Notes under the pieces: generated by a model
What the model was told of the DNA's origin: nothing
What the model saw: only the letters and a program-made list of their open reading frames with translations
Databases searched by the model: none
Translations under genes and position numbers: made by a program
Shown: in pieces, positions 43,545 to 50,519 of the stretch
Layout: every line of letters begins with the position of its first letter
Numbering within the stretch: position 1 is the first letter of the stretch
Origin: Allobosea thiooxidans
GTDB taxonomy: Bacteria > Pseudomonadota > Alphaproteobacteria > Rhizobiales > Beijerinckiaceae
NCBI RefSeq assembly: GCF_900168195.1
Contig: NZ_FUYX01000011.1
Coordinates: 62,001 to 126,000, forward strand
Direction: 5' to 3'
DNA: 64,000 nt

Positions 43545-43608
43545 GCTGCAACTGTCGTCATTCCGGGGCGGGCCGTAGGCTCGATCCCGGAGTCCCAGCC
43601 GTTGAGGC

Positions 43609-43700
43609 GTCATTCTCGGGCTTGACCCGAGAATCTCAGGCCGGAGGAGGCTCTGGAGCCTCCCCTGTCACGAGATGCTCGGGTCAAGCCCGAGCATGAC
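43609..43700. repeat. Dispersed palindromic repeat, family B, copy 2
   Basis: Left hairpin ATTCTCGGGCTTGACCCGAGAAT, centre GGAGGCTCTGGAGCCTCC, right hairpin ATGCTCGGGTCAAGCCCGAGCAT, bounded by GTCAT and ATGAC. It is the more symmetric copy of the element at 27260-27361 and lies between the convergent glpX and FAD dehydrogenase genes. Confidence 0.75.
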
Positions 43701-43725
43701 GCTGGATGCTTCTGACATCCGGCTT

Positions 43726-45378
43726 CTACCCGACCGCCGCCGCCGCGCGCCCGGCCGCTCGCCCTGAAAAAAGACAACCGCCGAGGAAGGTGCCTTCGAG
43801 CGCCCGGTAGCCGTGCAGGCCACCGCCGCCGAAACCGGCCGCTTCGCCGGCCGCATAGAGCCCCGGCACCGGCTTCCCGGCGGCATCGAGCACCCGCGAC
43901 GACAGGTCGGTCATCAGCCCGCCGAGCGATTTCCGCGTCAGGATGTTGAGCCTGACGGCGATCAGCGGGCCATGGGCGGGGTCGAGGATGCGGTGCGGCT
44001 TCGCCGTCCGGATCAGCCGGTCGCCGAGATAGGCGCGCGCGCCGCGTAGCGCCGTCACCTGCATATCCTTGCCGAAGGGGTTGGCGAGCGCCCGGTCGCG
44101 GGCCTCGATCTGCCCGCGCAGATGCGCCTCGTCGATCAGGGCGTCGCCGGCGAGCGCGTTCATGCGCGCCACGAGGCTGGCAAGATCGCTCTCGACGATG
44201 AAGTCCTCGCCCTTGTCCATGAAGGCCTGCACAGGACCGGGCACGCCGCCTCCGGCGCGTCCGAGCACCTGCCGCCAGCTCTTGCCCGTCAGGTCCGGGT
44301 TCTGCTCCGAGCCCGACAGGGCGAATTCCTTGGCGATGATGCTGCGGTTCAGCACGAACCAGGAATAGCCGTAGCCGGTCTCGATGATGTGCTCCAGCGT
44401 GGCAAGCGTGTCGAAGCCGGGGAAGAGAGGCTCGGGCAGGCGGTTGCCGCGTGCGTCGAACCAGAGCGAGGAGGGGCCGGGCAGGATGCGGATGCCGTGA
44501 TGCGGCCAGAGCGGCGCCCAGTTGGCGATGCCCTCGACATAGTGCCACATCCGGTCGCCGTTGATCAGGCGCCCGCCGGCGGCCTGTGCGATGGCGAGCA
44601 TCGCGCCGTCGACATGGTCGGGCACGCCGGAGAGCAGACGGGTAGGGGGGCGGCCCAGCCGCGACGGCCACTGCGCCCGGACCAGATCGTGATTGCCGCC
44701 GATGCCGCCGGAGGTGACGATCACCGCCTGCGCTTTCAGCGTGAAATGCCCGGCGACGGCGCGGCCGCTCTTCTCGCCGCGGGCGACATCGCTCGCTTCC
44801 AGCACCTCGCCCTCGACGCCCTCGACCGCGCCGCGGCTTTTCGTGATGGCGGTGACGCGATGGCGAAACCGGAACGACAGCAGCCCCCTGGCCTGTGCTT
44901 CCCTCGCCCGTCGCAGGAAGGGTTCCAGCACGCCCGGGCCGGTGCCCCATGTCACATGGAAGCGCGGCACCGAATTGCCATGGCCGGTGGCGAGATGGCC
45001 GCCGCGCTCGGCCCAGCCGACGATCGGGAACCAGCGCATGCCCATGCCGTGCAGCCAGGGCCGCTTCTCGCCGGCGGAGAAGTCGAGATAGGCCTCGGCC
45101 CAGCGCCGCGGCCATTCGTCTTCCGGCCGGTCGAAGCCGGCCGAGCCGAACCAGTCGTCCCGCGCCAATTCGCGGGAATCGCGGATGCGCAACCGCCGCT
45201 GCTCCGGGCTGTCGATGAAGAACAGGCCGCCGAGCGACCAGAAGGCCTGCCCGCCGAGCGATTGCTGCGGCTCCTGGTCGAGCAGCACGACCTTGCGGCC
45301 GGCATCCGCGATCTCGCAGGCTGCGACGAGGCCCGAGAGCCCCGCCCCCACGATCGCCACGTCGGTCTCATGCTGCAT
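43726..45378 (-). CDS. FAD-binding dehydrogenase (fumarate reductase/KstD-like flavoprotein)
   Basis: A 550-residue flavoprotein: dinucleotide motif VAIVGAGLSGLVAACEIADA at the N-terminus, GGQAFWSLGGLFF, AVIVTSGGIGGNHDLV in the middle, and the C-terminal PVPGLYAAGEAAGFGGGGLHG that closes the FAD site. It belongs to the FAD_binding_2 family with fumarate reductase and ketosteroid dehydrogenase; the substrate is unknown. It diverges from recJ. Confidence 0.87.
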   Translation of the reverse strand: MQHETDVAIVGAGLSGLVAACEIADAGRKVVLLDQEPQQSLGGQAFWSLGGLFFIDSPEQRRLRIRDSRELARDDWFGSAGFDRPEDEWPRRWAEAYLDFSAGEKRPWLHGMGMRWFPIVGWAERGGHLATGHGNSVPRFHVTWGTGPGVLEPFLRRAREAQARGLLSFRFRHRVTAITKSRGAVEGVEGEVLEASDVARGEKSGRAVAGHFTLKAQAVIVTSGGIGGNHDLVRAQWPSRLGRPPTRLLSGVPDHVDGAMLAIAQAAGGRLINGDRMWHYVEGIANWAPLWPHHGIRILPGPSSLWFDARGNRLPEPLFPGFDTLATLEHIIETGYGYSWFVLNRSIIAKEFALSGSEQNPDLTGKSWRQVLGRAGGGVPGPVQAFMDKGEDFIVESDLASLVARMNALAGDALIDEAHLRGQIEARDRALANPFGKDMQVTALRGARAYLGDRLIRTAKPHRILDPAHGPLIAVRLNILTRKSLGGLMTDLSSRVLDAAGKPVPGLYAAGEAAGFGGGGLHGYRALEGTFLGGCLFSGRAAGRAAAAVG

Positions 45379-45497
45379 GATCCGCCCCGGATGCCGTCCT
45401 TGCCGGCGGCTTGACGGCAGTATGGCGATCTCCTCCCCACCGGCAAGGCATCGCCGCTGTTGACCTTCGCGGCCGCTTGCGCGACGCCGGACGGATC

Positions 45498-47300
45498 ATG
45501 AGTCTGATGTTGCCCCGTGCTTTCCTCGGCGTTACCCGCTCGGTGCTCGGCCGCCCCTGGCGCGACCGGCTCGATATCGCCGGGCTCGGCCGTGCCGAGA
45601 TGCTCAGCCAGCAGCAGGGCTTGCCCGACATCCTGGCGCGGCTGCTCGCGGCGCGCGGCGTCGAGCCGGCCGAGGCGATGCGCTTCCTCGAGCCGAAGCT
45701 GCGCGACCTGTTGCCGGACCCGGCCGTCCTCGCCGACATGCAGCCCGCCGCGGCGCGGCTGGCGCGGGCGGCGATGCAGGGCGAGCGCGTCGCCATCTTC
45801 GGCGACTACGACGTCGACGGCGCCTGCTCCTCCGCCTTGCTCGCGGGCTTCCTGTCCCAGGCCGGTGCGCGTCCGCGCATCCATATCCCGGACCGGCTGA
45901 TCGAGGGCTATGGGCCGAACAGCGAAGCGATCCGCATGCTGGCCGGCGAGGGCGCGACCCTGCTCGTCACGGTCGATTGCGGCACGACCAGCGAGGAGCC
46001 GCTGGCGGAGGCGCGCCGGCTCGGCCTCGACGTCGTCGTGCTCGATCACCATCAGGCGCCCGAGCGCCTGCCGGAGGTCGAGGCGCTGGTCAATCCGAAC
46101 CGGCAGGACGATCTTTCCGGCCTCGGCCATCTCTGCGCTGCCGGCGTGGTCTTCCTGGCCCTGGTCGCCACCAGCCGCGAACTGCGCCGGCAGGGCCATT
46201 GGGCGGCACGCGGCGGCGAGCCGGACCTGCTGCTGGCGCTCGATCTCGTCGCGCTGGCGACGGTGGCCGACGTCGTGCCGCTGCGGGGGCTCAACCGCGC
46301 CTTCGTGCGCCAGGGGCTGGCGATGATGCGCAGCCGGGCCCGGCCGGGCCTCGCCGCGCTGATGGACGTCTCCGGCCTCGATGGTCCGATCCAGCCCTGG
46401 CATCTCGGCTACCTGCTCGGCCCGCGCATCAATGCCGGCGGGCGCATCGGCGATGCCGCGCTCGGCGCCCGCCTGCTGCTGACCGATGACGAAGTCGAGG
46501 CGCGCGGCATCGCCGCCGAGCTCAACCGCCTCAACCAGGAGCGCCAGGAGATCGAGCGGCTCGCGGTGCTGGAGGCGGTGTCGCAGGCTGAGCACGAGCT
46601 TGCGGGCGCCTCGGAGATGCCGGTCCTGCTCGCGGGCAGTGCCGATTGGCATCCCGGCATCGTCGGGCTCGTCGCGGCGCGGCTGAAGGAGCGTTTCCGC
46701 CGCCCGGCCTTCGCGCTCGCGCTGAACGGGGAGGGCGGGGCGACCGGCTCGGGCCGCTCGGTCGCCGGGGTCGATCTCGGGCGCGCGGTCCGTGCCGCCG
46801 TCGAGGCCGGGCTCGCCGTCAAGGGCGGCGGCCACGCCATGGCGGCCGGCGTCACGCTGGCGCGCGGACAGGCCGCGCCTTTCCATGCCTTCCTCAGCGA
46901 CTATCTGGTGCGGGAGGTCGATGCCGCCGACGAGGCTGCGGCCCTGCTGGTCGATGCGGCGCTCAGCGCCGGCGGCGCGAGCCCGCGCCTCATCGCTGAG
47001 ATCGACAAGGCTGGGCCCTTCGGTTCGGGCAGCCCGGAGCCGGTCTTCGTCTTCCCCGCGCATCGCCTGACGGACGCCATCGAGATCGGCAGCGGCGGCC
47101 ATGTCCGTATCAAGCTGCGCTCCGGCGACGGCGCCAGCATCGGCGGCATCGCCTTCCGCGCGGCCCAGGAGCCGCTGGGCCAGGCCCTCCTGTCGTCGCG
47201 CGGGGAGGCGGTGCATCTGGCGGCGACGCTGGCGCTCAACCGCTGGGGCGGCAACGAGACGGCGGAGCTGCGCATCCTTGATCTCGCCCGTCCGACCTGA
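45498..47300 (+). CDS. recJ: Single-stranded-DNA-specific exonuclease RecJ
   Basis: A 600-residue 5'-3' single-strand exonuclease used in recombination and mismatch repair. DHH-family motifs: IFGDYDVDGACSSALLAGFL (motif I), TVDCGTTSEEPLAEARRLGL (motif II), VVLDHHQAPERLPEVEALVN (DHH) and GGRIGDAALGARLL, then the DHHA1 part with GVVGLVAARL-like NHPGIVGLVAARLKERF and the GGGHAMAAG loop. ATG at 45498 starts the usual MLPRAFLGVTRSVLGRPW end. Confidence 0.94.
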   Translation: MSLMLPRAFLGVTRSVLGRPWRDRLDIAGLGRAEMLSQQQGLPDILARLLAARGVEPAEAMRFLEPKLRDLLPDPAVLADMQPAAARLARAAMQGERVAIFGDYDVDGACSSALLAGFLSQAGARPRIHIPDRLIEGYGPNSEAIRMLAGEGATLLVTVDCGTTSEEPLAEARRLGLDVVVLDHHQAPERLPEVEALVNPNRQDDLSGLGHLCAAGVVFLALVATSRELRRQGHWAARGGEPDLLLALDLVALATVADVVPLRGLNRAFVRQGLAMMRSRARPGLAALMDVSGLDGPIQPWHLGYLLGPRINAGGRIGDAALGARLLLTDDEVEARGIAAELNRLNQERQEIERLAVLEAVSQAEHELAGASEMPVLLAGSADWHPGIVGLVAARLKERFRRPAFALALNGEGGATGSGRSVAGVDLGRAVRAAVEAGLAVKGGGHAMAAGVTLARGQAAPFHAFLSDYLVREVDAADEAAALLVDAALSAGGASPRLIAEIDKAGPFGSGSPEPVFVFPAHRLTDAIEIGSGGHVRIKLRSGDGASIGGIAFRAAQEPLGQALLSSRGEAVHLAATLALNRWGGNETAELRILDLARPT

Positions 47301-47336
47301 TCCGACGAGAGATCAGATTTCTTGTGAACGGGTGCT

Positions 47337-47365
47337 TGCGGAGCGGCAGGCCTGCCACTATACCT
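47337..47365 (+). promoter_or_regulatory. Promoter of tRNA-Glu
   Basis: TTGCGG (47337-47342) and TATACC (47360-47365) with a 17-base spacer, about 40 bases upstream of the tRNA 5' end. Confidence 0.55.
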
Positions 47366-47404
47366 CGGCCCGCTTCGGCACGAACCCGCGCGGTTCGGGG
47401 CAAA

Positions 47405-47479
47405 GCGGTCTTCGTCTATCGGTTAGGACACCAGCCTTTCACGCTGGGAAGACGGGTTCGATTCCCGTAGACCGCGCCA
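47405..47479 (+). tRNA. tRNA-Glu (anticodon UUC)
   Basis: Acceptor stem GCGGTCT/AGACCGC, D arm with GGTTAGGAC, anticodon stem CCAGC/GCTGG around CTTTCAC (anticodon TTC), T arm CGGGTTCGATTCCCG, discriminator G and an encoded CCA at 47477-47479. Its 3' end borders an accessory stretch, a common integration point for mobile elements. Confidence 0.95.
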
Positions 47480-47503
47480 TCGCTCCTCCAAGTACTTGCA
47501 AAG

Positions 47504-47881
47504 CTAGAATTCTTGCTCTTTCATGAACTTAGAGACGGCGAAGCCGTCCATCAGAGTAACGGCGCAGGGCGCTCTCTGATGGGCATTGATCTGCGGCACG
47601 AGACGGCGGAAATGCTCCGTTGCGCAGTGCTGGTCCAAAGCGGCTCTATCCGGCCATGTTTCGATGAAAACGAAATGTCCGGGATCGCTCTGGTTCGTGA
47701 ATAGCTCGTAGCTGATGCACAAGGGCTCTTGGCGCGTGGCTTGAACCAGTTCGCGATAGAGCGGCGCGACGATGTCGAGGGCCTCGGACTTGATGAAGTC
47801 CTGAGCGATGACTTGAGCACCCGATTTCCTTCCGCCTATGGCGCGACATGGGTCGTCGCTTGATCTCACCCTGTTTGCCAC
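47504..47881 (-). CDS. Antibiotic-biosynthesis-monooxygenase (ABM) domain protein with damaged start
   Basis: The C-terminal 100 residues are a clear ABM/quinol-monooxygenase domain (VIAQDFIKSEALDIVAPLYR, then HFVFIETWPDRAALDQHC and EHFRRLVPQI). Family members normally start only three or four residues before VIAQDF. Here no start codon exists at that point in this frame. A GTG with AAGGA upstream (47820) is one base out of frame: restoring one base after its third codon would recreate a normal start. Either a 1-base deletion made a pseudogene, or translation begins at 47881 with about 23 extra residues. Confidence 0.6.
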   Translation of the reverse strand: MANRVRSSDDPCRAIGGRKSGAQVIAQDFIKSEALDIVAPLYRELVQATRQEPLCISYELFTNQSDPGHFVFIETWPDRAALDQHCATEHFRRLVPQINAHQRAPCAVTLMDGFAVSKFMKEQEF

Positions 47882-47957
47882 CTCGCACTGCCACCGCCCG
47901 TCAGCAGCGAAGAGGGCCGTTCTGAAGGCTCAGAAGGAAGCTGAGAAAGCGGCATAG
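47838..47957 (+). other. Possible gene remnant with terminator-like tail
   Basis: A 39-codon frame ends AKRAVLKAQKEAEKAA, a Lys/Ala/Glu helix typical of a real protein C-terminus. The preceding part looks unrelated and overlaps the ABM gene antisense. About 25 bases after the stop comes CCCG...CGGGCTTTT, a weak terminator shape. It may be the tail of a gene truncated by recombination next to tRNA-Glu. Confidence 0.3.
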
Positions 47958-48012
47958 GCCGGACACCAGGCGACTTCAGTACCCGTCGGAATGGCGGGCT
48001 TTTCCTTGTCGC

Positions 48013-48036
48013 AAACCCCGGCAGACTTCGGGGTTT
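48013..48036 (-). terminator. Hairpin after the Arg/Asp-rich protein gene
   Basis: Perfect 8-base stem AAACCCCG/CGGGGTTT with an 8-base loop, 22 bases beyond the stop of the leftward gene at 48058-48300. Confidence 0.5.
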
Positions 48037-48057
48037 CGCCAGCTCCATCCTAGCCGA

Positions 48058-48300
48058 TCAATCATCGTCATCGTCGTCATCCCGCCAGCGACGACGATAG
48101 GAGCGGCGCCTCCATTCCCGCTCGCGCCTGTAACGTTCCCGCTCGCGTTCGTAACGATACCTCCGGTAGCGGTCCCTGCGGTCTTCCCACTCAGGGAGTT
48201 CGAATGGTCCGAAGAACTGCGCGTTTGCAGTGTCGACCACCACCGCAACGCTCGTAACGGCCCCGCCAATCAGGGCAGTGAGGAAACCTCGCCGGTTCAT
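48058..48300 (-). CDS. Exported Arg/Tyr/Glu-rich protein with poly-Asp tail
   Basis: An 80-residue protein. The N-terminus MNRRGFLTALIGGAVTSVAV carries a twin arginine and hydrophobic core ending near TANA, a Tat- or Sec-type signal. The mature part is almost only Arg, Tyr and Glu (for example RERERYRREREWRRRSYRRR) and ends in seven consecutive Asp. Small exported proteins with RR-FL signals and such basic tails occur in Hyphomicrobiales, but the function is unknown. The charge separation is striking. Confidence 0.6.
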   Translation of the reverse strand: MNRRGFLTALIGGAVTSVAVVVDTANAQFFGPFELPEWEDRRDRYRRYRYERERERYRREREWRRRSYRRRWRDDDDDDD

Positions 48301-48766
48301 TGGTCGCTCCCTTCGGGTTCGCCACGATATCGGCCGGGTGTGGCCTGTCGAAGATGAACGGGTGATGAGTAGCGCGGTTCCGGGTTTCAGGGCGCAAAAG
48401 GCCGGTCACGAGCCATAACCCGTCCCTCGCGGTGAAAGGGCAGGAACCTTCCGATGCCCGTTTCTTGCCGTGCGCTGACACGCCGTTGATCGCTGCCCTC
48501 CCGATCCTCGGCCCTGTCGCTACGGCTGCGGCAGCTCTGCGGGGTGCTTCCCGCGCTTGTCCTGCCCATGAAGTGCGCCGCTGCCTCACCCTCAACATTA
48601 CCCCTCACAAGCCCCCTAACGGTGAACGTGGCTGTCGCTGTGAGGCCCGAAGCGGCAAACCGCTCTAGCGCGGTATCTCCCAAGAACGCAGAACACCCTT
48701 CGCCACCCTCTTGTATATAGGTATGTTCATTATATGTTCTTCTCATTGCAGTGAGAGGATTTGATC
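48301..48766. other. Intergenic region with SOS-type control at its right end
   Basis: About 465 bases with no gene I can support; several frames are open on both strands but none has a ribosome site or family-like composition. The right 60 bases turn sharply AT-rich (TTGTATATAGGTATG) and hold the LexA-type box at 48725-48739. Confidence 0.4.
48725..48739. promoter_or_regulatory. LexA (SOS) box upstream of small membrane protein
   Basis: GTTC-ATTATAT-GTTC exactly matches the alphaproteobacterial LexA site GTTC-N7-GTTC. It lies 27 bases upstream of the ATG at 48767 within an AT-rich promoter-like patch. On the opposite strand the same bases contain TATAAT. Confidence 0.65.
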
Positions 48767-49024
48767 ATGTCAGCATTTCTTGGCGCCCCCGGTGCTCGAA
48801 CGATCTACAATAGCAGTCGGACGCCGCTCCGTTTCTTGGGCACCGTTTTGGTTCTCTGCCTTGCAAGCATGGCGAGTTTGCAGCTGTGGAGCTTTTTGCT
48901 CTCCGTTGCTTTTTTTGCCGCGATAGAGGCCGGTCTCCTGGCGGCGAGAAAGCCCGTCAAATACCCGTTCGTGGCAAGTTGCCTCTTAACTGCGCCGTTT
49001 CTGCCCGTGATCTGGTTCGCGTGA
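48767..49024 (+). CDS. Small membrane protein, probably SOS-controlled
   Basis: An 85-residue protein starting MSAFLGAPGARTIYNSSRTP. After a polar N-terminus of about 22 residues come two hydrophobic helices separated by a short kink (FLGTVLVLCLASMASL, then LWSFLLSVAFFAAIEAGLLA), then a basic ARKPVKYP turn and a last helix (LLTAPFLPVIWFA). GAGAGGA about eight bases upstream supports the ATG. No family is recognised. The perfect LexA-type box just upstream suggests DNA-damage induction, and the size recalls SOS-induced small membrane proteins such as cell-division inhibitors or TisB-like toxins (inference). Confidence 0.6.
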   Translation: MSAFLGAPGARTIYNSSRTPLRFLGTVLVLCLASMASLQLWSFLLSVAFFAAIEAGLLAARKPVKYPFVASCLLTAPFLPVIWFA

Positions 49025-49031
49025 CGAAGAT

Positions 49032-49057
49032 CCCCGGAGAGCTTTCATCCTCCGGGG
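49032..49057 (+). terminator. Hairpin after the small membrane protein gene
   Basis: Perfect 8-base stem CCCCGGAG/CTCCGGGG with a 10-base loop, eight bases after the stop. No T run, so intrinsic termination would be weak. Confidence 0.45.
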
Positions 49058-49099
49058 CTCCAGACATGAAGTCACTTCACTCTTCGTCGCCGCCACCCC

Positions 49100-49312
49100 C
49101 TAGGCCGCCTCGCCAGCGGCCATTGGTACCATCGCCCTGTCAGCCTTGATCTTGTCGTTCAGGATCGCCTCACGGACCTCCGGGTACTCCTCGCCAACCT
49201 GCTGTTCTGCCGCCTGCCGGTAAGACCGGTTTACGGTCGCAATCAGGCGCGGCAGGATGTCGTTGCGTTCGGCATCGGCGAGCACTCCGCGGCGGAGCTG
49301 AATCTCGCGCAA
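49100..49312 (-). CDS. Hypothetical protein, 70 residues, possibly a fragment
   Basis: The frame reads REIQLRRGVLADAERNDILP and continues as a helical, mixed-charge protein (YRQAAEQQVGEEYPEVREAI). It begins right after an in-frame stop and would need TTG at 49312, without a good ribosome site. The amino-acid composition looks genuine, so it may be the C-terminal piece of a larger, lost gene. No family is recognised. Confidence 0.4.
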   Translation of the reverse strand: MREIQLRRGVLADAERNDILPRLIATVNRSYRQAAEQQVGEEYPEVREAILNDKIKADRAMVPMAAGEAA

Positions 49313-49347
49313 GTCGCGGCAATGTCTGGATCACGGAGCCATTAGGG

Positions 49348-49989
49348 ATGGACTGGCGAGTCTGGCACGATAAGTACGACAGCGCTGGCTCAAGGATGGC
49401 GGAGCGCCTGCGGACCGTTCAGGGGCAGATTGTGACCGCCCTGGACAGCTGCCCACCCGGTCCGCTCCGGGTTATCAGCCTGTGCGCTGGGCAAGGACGC
49501 GACTTGCTGGAGGTGCTGGCGGACCATCCGCGTCGCAATGACGTCCGGGCACGGCTTGTTGAGCTGGATGAGCGAAACACAGGGTCCGCCAAACAAGTGG
49601 CCCGTGCCAGCGGGCTCCATCAGGTGGAGGTCGTGACTGCTGACGCCTCGCTTGGCGATCAGTACCGGGACATGACGCCAGCGCTTCTGGTGCTGATTTG
49701 TGGAGTGTTCGGCAACATCAGTGATGAGGATATCAAGCGCACTATCGACGCCTGCCCCCAGCTATGCGCGACTGGCGGAAGCGTTATCTGGACTCGCAAT
49801 CGCCGAAAGCCGGACCGTGTGCCGATGATCTGCCGGTGGTTCGCGGCGCTCGGCTTCGATCTGCAATGGCTATCTGACTCCGAGACGGAGCTGGCCGTTG
49901 GAGTGCATCGCTTCATGGGAGAGGCTCAGCCCCTCGTCATGGGCCTGCGCATGTTCACGTTCGTCGGATACGACAAGCTCGGTCGTTGA
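49348..49989 (+). CDS. SAM-dependent methyltransferase, actinobacterial style
   Basis: A 213-residue class I methyltransferase: MDWRVWHDKYDSAGSRMAER at the N-terminus, SAM loop VISLCAGQGRDLLEVLADHP, ARLVELDERN, then VLICGVFGNISDEDIKRTID and SVIWTRNRRKPD. The W-W-Y start and SLCAGQGRDLL loop are, from memory, typical of a family common in actinobacteria. GGAG lies nine bases before the ATG. Codon use looks less GC-biased than in the core genes. It lies in the accessory stretch beside tRNA-Glu, consistent with transfer. The substrate is unknown. Confidence 0.8.
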   Translation: MDWRVWHDKYDSAGSRMAERLRTVQGQIVTALDSCPPGPLRVISLCAGQGRDLLEVLADHPRRNDVRARLVELDERNTGSAKQVARASGLHQVEVVTADASLGDQYRDMTPALLVLICGVFGNISDEDIKRTIDACPQLCATGGSVIWTRNRRKPDRVPMICRWFAALGFDLQWLSDSETELAVGVHRFMGEAQPLVMGLRMFTFVGYDKLGR

Positions 49990-50160
49990 GTGTAGAGGCA
50001 GCCCGAGAAACTGCGACCGAAGGATTGGGCGAGTGTCTGCTCCCGCCCCGTAGCTGCCGTTTGCCGTCCGGACCATATTCGTGAGTGGAGGTAGGCACCA
50101 TGCACCCGGCACCCGGTTGGGTAAGGACGTGACGCCTTTTCGCAGGCCGCGCCGGCAAGG

Positions 50161-50166
50161 TATAAT
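50161..50166 (+). promoter_or_regulatory. -10 box of the DUF1059 gene
   Basis: A perfect TATAAT lies 57 bases before the DUF1059 start. No good -35 hexamer is seen at 17 bases (TTTCGC), so an activator may be needed. Confidence 0.45.
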
Positions 50167-50222
50167 GGGCCCTGCAGCCCTTGTCGCAGGGCCGCACGAT
50201 GTCTCCCAGCGGGGAGGACGCC

Positions 50223-50438
50223 ATGGGACGCAAGTTCATAGATTGCCGCGCATTCCCGAGCGAGATGAATTGCTCGGTCGCGATCAGTGCCGACACCGAA
50301 AGCGAGCTGCTGGAGGCGGCCGTGCAGCATGCGGTCGCCGTGCACGGGCATCAGGATACGCCCGCGCTCAGGGATCAGATCAAGGGCATCATCAAGGACG
50401 GCATGCCCTCCGAGGAAGCGCCGAGCCGCGCCGCCTGA
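50223..50438 (+). CDS. DUF1059 domain protein
   Basis: A 71-residue protein covering the whole DUF1059 family: MGRKFIDCRAFPSEMNCSVA, ELLEAAVQHAVAVHGHQDTP, then ALRDQIKGIIKDG. Two cysteines and the HAV-HGH segment are conserved in the family, whose function is unknown. ATG at 50223 has GGGGAGGA upstream. It marks the right edge of the accessory stretch. Confidence 0.85.
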   Translation: MGRKFIDCRAFPSEMNCSVAISADTESELLEAAVQHAVAVHGHQDTPALRDQIKGIIKDGMPSEEAPSRAA

Positions 50439-50519
50439 CGGCGGCGAGCGCTGCCGCCTCGTGACATTCCTGCGCCCCTGTCGGGTTGCTGGGGCGTGAG
50501 GCCGTCAGCCTTGCGCCGC

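Noticed and set aside
48387-48746. 119-codon leftward frame starting inside the SOS-rich patch
   Set aside because: It has no ribosome site, and its composition looks like random translation of GC-rich DNA. The rightward small membrane protein gene explains the promoter better.
47405-50438. Intact integrative element with attachment sites at tRNA-Glu
   Set aside because: No integrase gene and no second copy of the tRNA 3' end are visible, so only an eroded or composite accessory stretch is claimed.
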